From assembly GCF_029027405.1 (NCBI RefSeq), contig NZ_CP093396.1, forward strand, positions 496,001 to 560,000: 64,000 nt of DNA, given 5' to 3'. The notes beneath the pieces are model-generated. The model made no database searches. It saw only the letters and a list, made by a program, of their open reading frames with translations, and was not told the origin of the DNA. This stretch comes from Sulfurimonas sp. GTDB lineage: Bacteria > Campylobacterota > Campylobacteria > Campylobacterales > Sulfurimonadaceae. Shown in pieces: positions 10,194 to 20,156 of this stretch (the first letter of the stretch is position 1; each line of letters opens with the position of its first letter). The translations under genes and the position numbers were made by a program.

Positions 10194-11629
10194 TGCAATA
10201 TGATGTCATAATTATAGGAGCAGGAGTCGCTGGACTCTATGCGGCTTCACACATCCCAAAATCAAAAAAAGTTCTTATCATTAATAAGAGAGAAACATTT
10301 AAATGTAATAGTTTTTATGCCCAAGGTGGAGTTGCTTTTGCAAAAAATAATGATGATATACCGCTTCATATAAAAGATACTATTGATGCCGGAGCAGGTT
10401 TATGTGATGTAAAAGCAGTAGAAACTTTAAGTCAAAAGTCAAAAGAAGTTATAGATGATTTGATAGCTGCTGGATTTAAATTTGACACAGATGAAAACGG
10501 TGAACTACTTTATACTAAAGAAGCAGCTCATTCAACACAAAGAATCCTTCATGCAGGAGGAGATGCCACAGGTAGGCACATGCACTACTTCTTGTTGCAA
10601 CAAAATAAGCATATATTACTAAGTGATGCGAGAGTTGTTGACTTACTGATAAGGCAGGGAATTTGTTATGGAGTTACAGTACTGCAACATAGAAAAAGTA
10701 AAAATATCTATGCAAAGGATGTTATAGTAGCTAGTGGTGGTGTTGGTTCACTTTTTGAGTACCATACTAATGCACCATGCATTAGTGCTGATTTGCAAGG
10801 ACTTTGTTTAATAAAGGGAATAGAGCTAGAACACATGGAAATGATGCAGTTTCATCCTACTGTATATGTAAATAGTAATAATGCTCAAAAACAACTCCTA
10901 ACTGAGGCTTTACGAGGGGAGGGTGCTACTATAGAAGATGAAGATTCGAAAAGATTTTTGTTTGAGTATGATACTCGCGGAGAATTGGCTTCTAGAGATA
11001 TAGTAAGTAAATCCATTTACGAATATTCTCAAAAAACAGGTAAAAAAATATACTTAAATTTTCAAAATTTTGATTATCACTATTTTATGCAACGATTTCC
11101 TAACATATATAATAACTTACAAGATATAGGTTTTGATGTCCCAACTCAAAGAGTACCAATTTCTCCAGCTTTTCATTATGCGATAGGCGGTATAAAAACA
11201 GATTTAAATGGAAAAGTACCAAATATTGATGGTCTGTATGCTGTGGGAGAGGTTGCATCTGTTGGAGTTCATGGAGCAAACAGACTTGCTTCAAACTCTC
11301 TTTTAGAAGCTTTAGTCTTTGCAAAAGAAGCAGTTATTGATATTTTGCAAAATTCTAGAACAAAAGAGATGATAAAGTTTGAAGTATGTGATGAAGTGAT
11401 GAGTTTCAAAGAAGATAAAGCAAAAAAGAACTTATTGCGTTCTATAATGTGGGAGAAAGTGTCGATTGTAAGAACAAAAGATGGATTAAATGATGCTTTA
11501 GAGCAAATTAATGCTCTTTTGAAAGAAAATATTGGTAGACTATTGAAATTTCGTTTACTTACGGCAAAAGAGATTATTCGTTCTGGTTTATCTAGGGAAA
11601 AATCTCTAGGGGTACACACAATTATTTAA
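10193..11629 (+). CDS. nadB: L-aspartate oxidase
   Basis: FAD enzyme that oxidises L-aspartate to iminoaspartate, the first step of de novo NAD synthesis, handing its product to NadA. The 478 residues show the dinucleotide fold (IIIGAGVAGLYAA at 6-18), the FAD-contact motif NSFYAQGGVAFA, the HAGGDATGRHMH block, MQFHPT and the C-terminal VGEVASVGVHGANRLASNSLLEA typical of the succinate dehydrogenase/NadB family. The length is slightly under that of E. coli NadB (about 540), with a short C-terminal helical domain. The ATG overlaps the stop of the lipoprotein gene, and nhaD follows within 10 bases. Confidence 0.93.
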   Translation: MQYDVIIIGAGVAGLYAASHIPKSKKVLIINKRETFKCNSFYAQGGVAFAKNNDDIPLHIKDTIDAGAGLCDVKAVETLSQKSKEVIDDLIAAGFKFDTDENGELLYTKEAAHSTQRILHAGGDATGRHMHYFLLQQNKHILLSDARVVDLLIRQGICYGVTVLQHRKSKNIYAKDVIVASGGVGSLFEYHTNAPCISADLQGLCLIKGIELEHMEMMQFHPTVYVNSNNAQKQLLTEALRGEGATIEDEDSKRFLFEYDTRGELASRDIVSKSIYEYSQKTGKKIYLNFQNFDYHYFMQRFPNIYNNLQDIGFDVPTQRVPISPAFHYAIGGIKTDLNGKVPNIDGLYAVGEVASVGVHGANRLASNSLLEALVFAKEAVIDILQNSRTKEMIKFEVCDEVMSFKEDKAKKNLLRSIMWEKVSIVRTKDGLNDALEQINALLKENIGRLLKFRLLTAKEIIRSGLSREKSLGVHTII

Positions 11630-11638
11630 GGAGATGTG

Positions 11639-13012
11639 ATGTTAAAAATTTTGTCGCTACTAGGTTTAACTAGTGTAGCAGCATTTGCAACGACTTCTGC
11701 CCTTGCAGAAGGTCATGCGGTTGATTTGGCGATGGAGCCATTTGGTTGGTTATTGTTAGTGATATTTGTAGTAGGGTATTACTTTATTGCAGCAGAAGAA
11801 AAGTACAATATAAATAAGGCTAAACCAGCCCTATTTACAGGTACTTTTATGTTTATGCTTTTGGGTGGATATTATGCGGCTAATGGTTTAAACTTCGCAG
11901 CTTTTGATACAGAAATTGCACATCTTATTTTAGAAATAGCAGAAATTTTCTTCTTCTTGTTTGTTGCGATGACTTTTATTGAAGCACTTATAGAGAGAAA
12001 TGTTTTTGATGCTTTAAAAGAAAAATTACTTGGTGCTGGATATAACTATAAACAGTTATTTTGGGTAACAGGTATTTTAGCTTTCTTTATTTCACCAGTT
12101 GCGGATAACCTTACAACAGCTTTGATCCTTTCAACAGTTCTTTTGACTATTGAAAAAGACAACAAAGCTTTTCTTATTCCAGCGGCTATAAACATAGTTG
12201 TTGCAGCAAATGCTGGTGGTGCTTGGTCACCATTTGGAGATATCACAACACTTATGGCATGGTCCGCCGGTAAAGGAACTTTTGTTGATTTCTTATTTTT
12301 ATTTCCTGCTTCTATTATTGGTTGGAGTATTACAGCATTTCTTCTTTCTCGTTTTGTTCCAGAAGGTCAACCCAAAAAAGTTGAAGGTGCAGAGCCAGTT
12401 CATATCCATCGTGGTGGAAAAGTAATTATATTTTTAGGAGTATTTACTATCTTTTCGGCAGTTATGGGTAAGCAGATAATGCATCTACCTCCAATGTGGG
12501 GGATGTTATTTGGGCTTTCACTTTTACAACTTTATGCATATAGACTAAAAAAATATCATGATCATGATATTCAAATATATAAGTCTGTTTCAAAAATTGA
12601 AAATGATACGCTACTGTTTTTCTTTGGTATCTTAGCTGCAGTTGGTGCTTTACACTTTGCAGGTTTCTTAGGTCACGCTGTTAAACTGTATGAGATGTTT
12701 AATCCAACTTATGTAAATATTGGGGTAGGTTTCCTTTCTGCAATTATTGATAATGTTCCTGTTATGTCAGCTGTATTAAAAGCTTCTCCAGATCTTCCTC
12801 TTGCTCAATGGATGCTTGTTACTCTAACTGCTGGTGTTGGTGGTAGTATGATTAGTTTTGGTTCTGCTGCTGGTGTTGGTGTTATGGGTAAACTTCATGG
12901 CATCTATACTTTTGGTGCACATATGAAATATTCTTGGACAATTGTGATTGGTTACTTCGTATCTGTTACAGTCTGGTATTTTCAATATGAAGTATTAGGC
13001 ATTGGTGGTTGA
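11639..13012 (+). CDS. nhaD: NhaD-type sodium/proton antiporter
   Basis: Inner-membrane Na+/H+ antiporter of the ion transporter superfamily, about 457 residues. An N-terminal hydrophobic stretch ends in an Ala-rich signal-like segment, followed by about 11-12 membrane segments. Diagnostic NhaD stretches are visible: FFISPVADNLTTALI, NAGGAWSPFGDITTLMAW and the second-half mirror FLSAIIDNVPVMSAVL, each with the conserved Asp-Asn and Asp-Ile-Thr residues that bind the cation. ATG 11639 follows AAGGAGA (11628-11634). A GTG at 11636 would leave almost no spacing. It is cotranscribed with nadB (9-base gap). Confidence 0.93.
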   Translation: MLKILSLLGLTSVAAFATTSALAEGHAVDLAMEPFGWLLLVIFVVGYYFIAAEEKYNINKAKPALFTGTFMFMLLGGYYAANGLNFAAFDTEIAHLILEIAEIFFFLFVAMTFIEALIERNVFDALKEKLLGAGYNYKQLFWVTGILAFFISPVADNLTTALILSTVLLTIEKDNKAFLIPAAINIVVAANAGGAWSPFGDITTLMAWSAGKGTFVDFLFLFPASIIGWSITAFLLSRFVPEGQPKKVEGAEPVHIHRGGKVIIFLGVFTIFSAVMGKQIMHLPPMWGMLFGLSLLQLYAYRLKKYHDHDIQIYKSVSKIENDTLLFFFGILAAVGALHFAGFLGHAVKLYEMFNPTYVNIGVGFLSAIIDNVPVMSAVLKASPDLPLAQWMLVTLTAGVGGSMISFGSAAGVGVMGKLHGIYTFGAHMKYSWTIVIGYFVSVTVWYFQYEVLGIGG

Positions 13013-13030
13013 TTCTATTTAACCATTAGT

Positions 13031-13051
13031 TCTCACGCATTGCGTGAGAAT
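13031..13051. terminator. GC-richer palindrome after nhaD
   Basis: A nearly perfect palindrome with arms TTCTCACGCA and TGCGTGAGAA lies about 20 bases after the nhaD stop, in otherwise AT-rich sequence. It has almost no loop and is not followed by a T tract, so it is either a weak terminator or a protein-binding site ahead of guaA. Confidence 0.4.
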
Positions 13052-13145
13052 ATCTACCTCCATATCTACCCTCTAAATTCTAAATTAACCTAAGTTATTG
13101 TATTCTTTCACACTTATTTATCATATCTATTAAAAGGTTTTTTCA

Positions 13146-14696
13146 ATGACAAATGTTAATATTATAGTTTTAGATTTCGGTTCTCAATACACTCAACTTA
13201 TAGCTCGTCGTCTTCGTGAAGATAAAATTTATTGTGAAATTCTCCCGTATCATACATCAGTAGAAGAGATTAAATCAAAAAGTCCTAAAGGAATTATTCT
13301 TAGTGGTGGTCCATCTTCTGTTTATAATGAAGACGCTTATGAAGTAGATAAAGGTGTTTATGAAATGGGTCTGCCAATCCTTGGAATCTGTTATGGTATG
13401 CAAAGAATTGCAGTTGATTTTGGTGGAAGTGTAGTTCGTTCTAATCACCATGAGTATGGAAAAGCAGAATTAAGTATAAATAATATGGGAGAAAATTGCT
13501 CCCCGCTTTTAAAAGATTGTGATGATGATGCAGTTGTATGGATGAGTCATAGTGATAAAGTTGATGAACTTCCAGCGGGCTTTACTCCTATCGCAACTTC
13601 TGCTAACTCTCCTTATGCTGCTATCGCAAATGAAGAAAAACGCGTTTATGCAATGCAGTATCATCCAGAAGTTCAACACTCCGAAGAAGGTTATTTAATG
13701 CTTCGTAATTTTGCAAAAAATATTTGTGGAATTACTGAAAAATGGAAAATGGAACATTTCTTAAAAGAGCAAATCAAAATAATTCGAGAAAAAGTTGGAA
13801 CTGGTAAAGTTCTTTGTGGCTTAAGTGGAGGAGTTGATAGTTCTGTTGTTGCAGCAATGCTTTATGAGGCTATTGGTGATCAGTTGATTCCAGTGTTTGT
13901 TGATAATGGACTTTTAAGAAAAGGGGAGAGAGAACAAGTTGAAGAGGTATTTAAAATAAATCTAAAAACTCCTTTAATTACAGTAGATGCCGTTGATAAT
14001 TTTTTAGGAAAGCTCAAGGGTATAAGTGATCCAGAGCAAAAAAGAAAAATCATAGGACATACTTTTATAGAAGAGTTTGAAAAAGAAGCTAAAAAACATG
14101 ATGGAATTAAGTTCTTAGCTCAAGGTACTTTGTATCCTGATGTTATTGAGTCTATCTCTGTAAATGGACCATCTGAAGTAATTAAGTCTCATCATAATGT
14201 TGGTGGTCTTCCTGATTGGATGGATTTTGAACTAATAGAGCCACTTCGTGAACTATTCAAAGATGAAGTTCGTAAAATTGGTTTAGAACTTGGTCTTCCA
14301 GAGGGTATGATTAACCGTCATCCATTTCCTGGACCTGGGTTAGCTATACGAATTATGGGTGATGTTAATGTACCTGATTTAACTATTCTTCGTGAAGCAG
14401 ATGTTATCTTACTAGATGAGTTAAAAGCTAGTGGTTACTATGCTAAAACTTGGCAAGCATTCGCAGTTTTACTAAATGTAAAATCTGTTGGAGTTATGGG
14501 TGATAATAGAACTTACGATAATACTGTTTGTGTTAGAGTTGTTGAAGCTGTTGATGGAATGACTGCAACATTTGCTCACCTTCCACATGAGTTATTAGAA
14601 AGAATAAGCAGAAGAATTATCAACGAGGTTGATGGTATTAACAGAGTTGTTTACGATATTTCAAGTAAGCCACCTGCAACAATAGAATGGGAGTAG
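13146..14696 (+). CDS. guaA: GMP synthase (glutamine-hydrolysing)
   Basis: Converts XMP to GMP using ATP and glutamine. The 516 residues contain the class I glutamine amidotransferase (Cys82 in GICYGMQ, His173 and Glu175 in YHPEV), the ATP pyrophosphatase P-loop SGGVDSS at 227-233 and the dimerisation domain with [13 protein letters not shown] and the C-terminal KPPATIEWE that contacts XMP. Length is normal. hemD follows 20 bases later and is probably cotranscribed. Confidence 0.97.
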   Translation: MTNVNIIVLDFGSQYTQLIARRLREDKIYCEILPYHTSVEEIKSKSPKGIILSGGPSSVYNEDAYEVDKGVYEMGLPILGICYGMQRIAVDFGGSVVRSNHHEYGKAELSINNMGENCSPLLKDCDDDAVVWMSHSDKVDELPAGFTPIATSANSPYAAIANEEKRVYAMQYHPEVQHSEEGYLMLRNFAKNICGITEKWKMEHFLKEQIKIIREKVGTGKVLCGLSGGVDSSVVAAMLYEAIGDQLIPVFVDNGLLRKGEREQVEEVFKINLKTPLITVDAVDNFLGKLKGISDPEQKRKIIGHTFIEEFEKEAKKHDGIKFLAQGTLYPDVIESISVNGPSEVIKSHHNVGGLPDWMDFELIEPLRELFKDEVRKIGLELGLPEGMINRHPFPGPGLAIRIMGDVNVPDLTILREADVILLDELKASGYYAKTWQAFAVLLNVKSVGVMGDNRTYDNTVCVRVVEAVDGMTATFAHLPHELLERISRRIINEVDGINRVVYDISSKPPATIEWE

Positions 14697-14716
14697 AGAT
14701 TTAAATCTCTCTTCTT

Positions 14717-15352
14717 ATGACAAGACAAATTTATCTCTTTGCTACATCAAAACATGAAAATGCAATAAGCGTAAAATCTTTAGAAGTTAAGTTTTTAAAA
14801 CCTTCTATTGATTTTAGTGATTACGACTACCTCATAATTACTTCAAAACAAACAGTTAAAGCACTAGAACAATATGATAAAAAAGATTTTATAGATATAC
14901 CCGCTTTGTGTGTATCTAAAAAAACTGCTGCATCTTATGAAAACTTTGGTGGAAAAATTTTAGATATTGGTGATGGTTATGGCGATAATCTAGTTAAAAA
15001 TATAAAAGAAAAGTCTAAAGATAAAAAGTGGCTTTATTTAAGAGCAGAGCTTATAGCATCTGACTTTGTACTTAGATGCCAAAATGATGAATATGATATA
15101 GATGAAGAGATTTTATATGTAAGTGAGTGTTCACAAGAAGTGCTAGATGTGAAGATTTGTAAAAATCCAACTCTAATTTTTACTTCTCCTTCTGCTATTA
15201 CATGTTTTTTAAAAACACACACTATTGGTTCAGATGCAAAAGTAGTTGTGCTTGGAAAAACTACTGCAAAATCCTTACCTGAAAATATAAAATACTGCGT
15301 ATCTCAAAAAACATCTATTGAGAGTTGTATGGAATTAGCGATTACACTTTAG
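14717..15352 (+). CDS. hemD: Uroporphyrinogen-III synthase
   Basis: Closes hydroxymethylbilane into uroporphyrinogen III, the branch point to haem, sirohaem and corrinoids. The family is poorly conserved, so the call rests on the two-lobe pattern over 211 residues: DYLIITSKQTVKALEQY in the first lobe, DIGDGYGDNL at the linker and PTLIFTSPSAITCFLKTH in the second lobe, all usual for HemD. Length is close to the family's (about 210-250). A single-gene position between guaA and the 6S RNA gives no pathway context. Confidence 0.8.
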   Translation: MTRQIYLFATSKHENAISVKSLEVKFLKPSIDFSDYDYLIITSKQTVKALEQYDKKDFIDIPALCVSKKTAASYENFGGKILDIGDGYGDNLVKNIKEKSKDKKWLYLRAELIASDFVLRCQNDEYDIDEEILYVSECSQEVLDVKICKNPTLIFTSPSAITCFLKTHTIGSDAKVVVLGKTTAKSLPENIKYCVSQKTSIESCMELAITL

Positions 15353-15374
15353 CTATAAATCAAGAATTTTTTAG

Positions 15375-15380
15375 TATAAT
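15375..15380 (+). promoter_or_regulatory. -10 box of the 6S RNA gene
   Basis: A perfect TATAAT preceded by a T-rich stretch with an AGTA just upstream, the usual sigma-70 style of Campylobacterota. It lies 9 bases before the 5' arm of the predicted 6S RNA closing stem. Confidence 0.65.
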
Positions 15381-15386
15381 ATATTC

Positions 15387-15586
15387 ATAGTCTGAGTAGT
15401 TCGATATATCGTAATTATGAGGGTTCTACATTTTCAATTAGTGAACAAGTAGAGTTATTGTGTGTCGGTGTTATCGTTTGAGATATGTTAACTCTGTCAA
15501 GATAATGTGGCCAATATATTTCTCTCTCTTCACCCAAATTCGGCTTTTAGAACCAAGCCTGTGCGAAACGGCTACTTGGGCTTTTA
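15387..15586 (+). ncRNA. ssrS: 6S RNA
   Basis: The 259-base gap between hemD and purD holds a structured RNA of about 200 bases. The 5' segment AGTCTGAGTAGTT (15389-15401) pairs over 13 bases, including G-U pairs, with GGCTACTTGGGCT (15570-15582), which is followed by TTTT. Inside, GGGTTCTA near the 5' side can pair with TAGAACC near the 3' side, leaving a large central bubble as in 6S RNA, which mimics an open promoter to hold the sigma-70 holoenzyme. A TATAAT precedes it by 9 bases. From memory, 6S RNA is found upstream of purD in other Campylobacterota. Exact ends are inferred. Confidence 0.75.
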
Positions 15587-15611
15587 TAACTTTTAACTAG
15601 GAAAACAATCA

Positions 15612-16877
15612 ATGAAAATATTAATACTAGGCGCTGGTGGTAGAGAATATTCTATTGCAAGAGCAATTTTAAATGAAAAACAAGAACATGAATTATTTTT
15701 TATGCCAGGAAATGGCGCTACAAAAATATTAGGTACAAATTTAGATATTAAAGATTATAACCTTTTAGCAGATTTTGCAAAAGATGAAAAAATAGACTTA
15801 ACAATTGTTGGTCCTGAAGCTCCACTAGTAGATGGAGTAGTAGATATATTTAAAGCAAAAGATTTAACAATTTTTGGACCAAGCAAAGAAGCTGCTCAAC
15901 TTGAAGGCTCAAAAGTATATATGAAAAACTTTTTAGCAAAGTATGAAATACCAACTGCAGCCTATATAGAAACAGATTCTATAGAAGATGCTTTTAAATT
16001 TACAGATACTTTATCTACACCAATTGTTGTAAAAGCAGATGGATTATGTGGTGGTAAAGGTGTAATTATTGCACAGACTCATGATGAAGCAAAAGTTGCA
16101 ATAAGTGAAATGTTAAGTGGAAAAAGTTTTGGAGATGCCGGACTTAAAGTAATAGTTGAAGAGTTCTTAGATGGTTACGAACTTTCAATGTTTGCTATTT
16201 GTGATGGAGATGATTATATTTTGTTGCCTGCTGCACAAGACCATAAAAGACTTTTAGATGGAGATGAAGGACCAAATACTGGTGGAATGGGTGCTTATGC
16301 TCCAACACCTTTAGTAGATGAAGAGCTTTATCAAAAAGTTAGAGATAGAGTTATAGTGCCAACATTAGATGGAATGAAAAAAGAGGAAGCACCTTTTGAA
16401 GGAGTTCTTTTTATAGGTATCATGGTTGTAAATGGTGAACCAATTACATTAGAGTTTAATGTTCGTTTTGGCGACCCAGAATGTGAGATACTTATGCCTC
16501 TTATGACTTCGAGTGTTAGCGATATGTTTTATAAAGCTGCTACAAATAAACTAAGTGAGATAAAAGTAGAATTTTCATCTCAATATGCGGTCGGTGTAGT
16601 TATGGCTAGTGGAAATTATCCTTATGGAAGTTCAACTCCTGCTGAGATAATTTTAGATGATGTTAAACACCAAGAAATAGAAGATTTCACCCATATATCT
16701 TATGCTGGAGTAAGTGAGCAAGATGGTAAACTTTATGCTGATGGCGGAAGAGTATTAGTTTGCGTTGGTTTAGGTGATAGCATTAAACAAGCAAGAGATA
16801 GAGCGTATCTTAGATGTGGACAAGTTCACTATATGGGTAAAAAAATCAGAACAGATATAGCTTATCAAGCTCTTTAG
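15612..16877 (+). CDS. purD: Phosphoribosylamine-glycine ligase
   Basis: Second step of purine synthesis: joins glycine to phosphoribosylamine with ATP. The 421 residues show the GARS N-domain (ILGAGGREYSIARAI at 4-18), the ATP-grasp domain (KADGLCGGKGVIIA, then EEFLDGYELSMFAICDG), the metal-binding end (LEFNVRFGDPECEILMPL) and a C-domain ending in HYMGKKIRTDIAY. Length is normal. It follows the 6S RNA and is first in a run with the RDD protein and lptD. Confidence 0.97.
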   Translation: MKILILGAGGREYSIARAILNEKQEHELFFMPGNGATKILGTNLDIKDYNLLADFAKDEKIDLTIVGPEAPLVDGVVDIFKAKDLTIFGPSKEAAQLEGSKVYMKNFLAKYEIPTAAYIETDSIEDAFKFTDTLSTPIVVKADGLCGGKGVIIAQTHDEAKVAISEMLSGKSFGDAGLKVIVEEFLDGYELSMFAICDGDDYILLPAAQDHKRLLDGDEGPNTGGMGAYAPTPLVDEELYQKVRDRVIVPTLDGMKKEEAPFEGVLFIGIMVVNGEPITLEFNVRFGDPECEILMPLMTSSVSDMFYKAATNKLSEIKVEFSSQYAVGVVMASGNYPYGSSTPAEIILDDVKHQEIEDFTHISYAGVSEQDGKLYADGGRVLVCVGLGDSIKQARDRAYLRCGQVHYMGKKIRTDIAYQAL

Positions 16878-16888
16878 GAGAAAATTTA

Positions 16889-17338
16889 GTGAATGAAGAG
16901 ATAGAGAATAACCTTCATCGTGAAGGTATTGTTTTAGCACAAAATAAAAAAAGAGCTATGGCATTTTTTGTAGATGAGATGCTTCTTTCTTTTTTACTTG
17001 TAATAGCCTTATGGGATTCCTTTGAAAATGCACAAACTGTAGAAGAGTTGATAAATATAACAAATACTTTTGTTCTAGAATATATGTTAATGAAAATTGT
17101 GTATCAAGCTTTTTTTATAATGCAATATGGTGCATCCCTTGGAAAAATTCTTATGAAAATAAGAGTAATCGAAGTAAATACTATGCAAACACCAAATGTA
17201 ATTGTTTCTCTTAATCGTTCTATTTTTCGCGTTATTTCAGAGATGATTTTATATTTAGGTTTTTTGTGGGGACTACTTAATCCAGAACGACAAACATGGC
17301 ATGATATAACAGCAAGAACCTTGGTTGTAGATGCTTAA
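16889..17338 (+). CDS. RDD-family membrane protein
   Basis: Small membrane protein of 149 residues with the RDD family layout: a KKRAMAFFVDEMLLS segment carrying the Arg-Asp pair, one membrane helix (about 29-45), a second segment YGASLGKILMKIRVIE and the closing NPERQTWHDITARTLVVDA. Start GTG at 16889 is preceded by AGGAG at 16876-16880 with 8-base spacing; no ATG fits. It overlaps lptD by 8 bases, so translation is likely coupled. RDD proteins are thought to affect membrane or ion balance, but the role here is unknown. Confidence 0.85.
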   Translation: MNEEIENNLHREGIVLAQNKKRAMAFFVDEMLLSFLLVIALWDSFENAQTVEELINITNTFVLEYMLMKIVYQAFFIMQYGASLGKILMKIRVIEVNTMQTPNVIVSLNRSIFRVISEMILYLGFLWGLLNPERQTWHDITARTLVVDA

Positions 17339-19496
17339 ACTCCTATCGTTAGTTATACTTTTAACTACTTATCTTTTAGCAGATTCAAAAGTTGAAATTT
17401 ATGCAACAACGATGGAATCTTCTAAAAATGTGGTTAATGCATCTGGTGGAGTGACAGTTGTATATAAAGACTACTTCTTAAGTGCAGACCGAGCTATTTA
17501 TAATAGAAATACTGGAGAATTAGAGCTTTTTGAAAATGTTCGTGCAAATCAAGGCAAAGATTATCAACTTTTAGGTAAATATGCAAAATTAAATATAGCT
17601 AAAAAAGAGCGATTGTTTAAACCTTTTTTTATGCTTGATAAAAGTTCACAGGTTTGGATGAGTGCTGATGAAGGTTGTGCCGTAGACAAAGATTTTAGTA
17701 TAAAATCTGGAGTAATGAGTGGATGTAACCCAAATGACCCACTATGGAAAATGCACTTTTCTTCAACCTCATATAATTCAGATACTAAATGGCTTCATAT
17801 ATTTAACGCAAGAATTTTTATTTATGACATTCCTGTTTTTTATACTCCTTATTTTGGTTATTCACTTGATACAAAAAGAAGAACAGGACTCCTCTCTCCT
17901 GCTATGGGTATTTCAGATACAGAAGGGTTTTATTACGAACAACCTATCTATATAGCGGAACAAAGCTGGTGGGATTTTGAACTAAAACCCCAAGTAAGAA
18001 CAAATCGTGGTGTAGGTGGATATTCGACATTTAGATTCATTGACTCTAAGGTTTCAGAGGGTGAATTTAAGACTGGTTACTTCTCAGAAAAAGATGATTA
18101 TTTTAAGAAACAAAATTTAGCGCATGATTCACACTATGGATATAATTTTCTTTATAACAACACTGATGTGATTAACCAATGGCTTGGAACAAGTTTTAAA
18201 GGTCAATCTGCTTTGTATATGGATGTAAATGGTATGAATGATGTTGATTATATAAATCTTTCAACAAATGATACTACGGAGAATGTTACATCAAGTCAAG
18301 TTTTATCACGAATAAATCTTTTTTACAATACTCAAGATAATTATTTTGCTACATATTTTAAGTATTATCAGGATTTAACTAAAGTTAGCAATGAAGACAC
18401 TTTACAAAAAATTCCTACTTTCCATTATCACCATTATTTAGAAACATTTTTTGATGATCATGTATTATATAATCTAGATATGCAGACTAATAATATATAT
18501 AGAGAGGTTGGAAAACATGTAACTCAAACAGATTTAACAATCCCTTTAACAGTTCAAGGAAGTTTATTTGATGAGTATTTAAATGTTTCTTACAAAGCAT
18601 ATTTTTATGCTCAGCATTCAAAATTTAGCGGAACAGAAGAAGTTCCTAGTGGGATTTATGAAAATGGCTATTTTGCTAGAAATTATCATATATTATCAGC
18701 ATCTACACAAGTAAGTAGAGCATTTGATAGTTTTACTCATGTTGTAGGTTTTGGTTCAAGATATACAACTGGTGGTTCGGAATCAAAAGATGGTTTTTAT
18801 AAAGATTATCAAGAATTTTGTTCTAAACCAATAAATAAAGATTCAAAACAGTGTGAATTTTATAATATAAGTGATATAGAAGAGCAACTTCAACTTGATT
18901 TTACTCAGTACATTTATGATGAGTCAGGTTCACAAATTGTTTATCATAGAATTGCTCAAAGTATCTCTTATGATAAGGCTCAAAGTAGTGTTGGAGAACT
19001 TGAAAATGAATTTGATTATCAAATAACAAAAGGGATAAAGTTTTACAATAACTTTTTTTATAATTATGATGAAAATTCATTTTCAAAAATGTATAATCAA
19101 ATTTCTTATAATGGAAGTGGCTTTAATATTGTACTATCTCATCTATATAAAGACACATTCTTAGCACCAACATCAACTACTACACCTTACACAAGTTATA
19201 TTACTTCAAGTGCAACTTATGAGTATGATAAACATTATTCGTATAATATCAGATATAATTATGATTATGAAAGTGGCTTGAAAAAGAGTGCAGAAGTTGG
19301 ATTTTTATATAAAAAAAGATGTTGGGATTTTGGTTTGAGATATATTGAGAATAATAGACCAATTTTGAATGATAATGGTTCAAGTTCTATATATGATAGA
19401 TATATATATTTTACAGTAAATTTAAAACCAATGATGGCATCTGGTGGTGCTCCACTTTTTGATTATAAATTACCTCAAACCATGGAAGGATTATGA
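17331..19496 (+). CDS. lptD: LPS-assembly outer-membrane protein LptD
   Basis: Outer-membrane translocon that inserts lipopolysaccharide with LptE. The 721 residues start with a short signal peptide (LSLVILLTTYLLAD), then an OstA-like beta-jellyroll (VNASGGVTVVYKDYFLSADRAIYNRNTGELELFENV) and a long barrel with FYTPYFGYSLDTKRRTGLL, typical of LptD. A few cysteines (around residue 115-130, 505-520 and 653) could provide the structural disulfides. Length is normal for Campylobacterota. The start overlaps the RDD gene by 8 bases. Confidence 0.9.
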   Translation: MLKLLSLVILLTTYLLADSKVEIYATTMESSKNVVNASGGVTVVYKDYFLSADRAIYNRNTGELELFENVRANQGKDYQLLGKYAKLNIAKKERLFKPFFMLDKSSQVWMSADEGCAVDKDFSIKSGVMSGCNPNDPLWKMHFSSTSYNSDTKWLHIFNARIFIYDIPVFYTPYFGYSLDTKRRTGLLSPAMGISDTEGFYYEQPIYIAEQSWWDFELKPQVRTNRGVGGYSTFRFIDSKVSEGEFKTGYFSEKDDYFKKQNLAHDSHYGYNFLYNNTDVINQWLGTSFKGQSALYMDVNGMNDVDYINLSTNDTTENVTSSQVLSRINLFYNTQDNYFATYFKYYQDLTKVSNEDTLQKIPTFHYHHYLETFFDDHVLYNLDMQTNNIYREVGKHVTQTDLTIPLTVQGSLFDEYLNVSYKAYFYAQHSKFSGTEEVPSGIYENGYFARNYHILSASTQVSRAFDSFTHVVGFGSRYTTGGSESKDGFYKDYQEFCSKPINKDSKQCEFYNISDIEEQLQLDFTQYIYDESGSQIVYHRIAQSISYDKAQSSVGELENEFDYQITKGIKFYNNFFYNYDENSFSKMYNQISYNGSGFNIVLSHLYKDTFLAPTSTTTPYTSYITSSATYEYDKHYSYNIRYNYDYESGLKKSAEVGFLYKKRCWDFGLRYIENNRPILNDNGSSSIYDRYIYFTVNLKPMMASGGAPLFDYKLPQTMEGL

Positions 19497-19499
19497 GTA

Positions 19500-20156
19500 A
19501 TGAAAAAGTACAAACATATACTTAAAAATAGAGAAGATGCAGCAGAACAATTAATAGACATATTGCCAATGCAAAAACTCAAAGATGAATCATGGAAAAT
19601 GGTAGCTGTTTCAAGTGGTGGTTTAGAGTTAGCTCACTTTATAAGAAAAAAACTTCCTAATAAGATAGACTTTCTTTTCTCAGAGTCTATAATGGCTCCA
19701 AATAATGATACTTGTGAAGTTGCTAGAGTAAGTGAAAGAGAAGAGATAGTCATAAATGAGAAGTTAGTAAAGGCATTTGATATAGGATATGATTATATTT
19801 ATGGCGAAGCTCATAGAAAACATGAAGAACAAATTTTAAGTTATGTTTATCAGTATAGAAAAGGAAGACCTTTTCTATCTGTTAAAGATGAAATAGTAAT
19901 ACTAGTAGATGAAGGAAGTGAAACAGGTCTCAAACTGATGACAGCATTAAAAACAGTTTTGGCAATGAAGCCAAAAGCGGTCTATATAGCTGTTGCTGTT
20001 TTACCCAAGGATACACTTGATTTATTAGAAGCGTATGCTGATGAAATATTCTTTTTACACGATATAGGTGATTATGTAGAAACAACACTTTATTACGAAG
20101 AATTGCCTATTGTTGATGAAGAAAAATTAGAAAAATACTTAGAGGAAGAAAAATGA
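19500..20156 (+). CDS. Type I phosphoribosyltransferase-domain protein
   Basis: Protein of 218 residues with the PRTase fold: KMVAVSSGGLELAHFIRKKL near the N-terminus and the PRPP-loop-like VILVDEGSETGLKLMTAL at about 132-149. The loop has DEGSETG in place of the common DDGxxTG. The C-terminal part is acidic. Such proteins are annotated as phosphoribosyltransferases without known substrate. The stop overlaps the pnp start by 4 bases, so both are translated together. Confidence 0.8.
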   Translation: MKKYKHILKNREDAAEQLIDILPMQKLKDESWKMVAVSSGGLELAHFIRKKLPNKIDFLFSESIMAPNNDTCEVARVSEREEIVINEKLVKAFDIGYDYIYGEAHRKHEEQILSYVYQYRKGRPFLSVKDEIVILVDEGSETGLKLMTALKTVLAMKPKAVYIAVAVLPKDTLDLLEAYADEIFFLHDIGDYVETTLYYEELPIVDEEKLEKYLEEEK

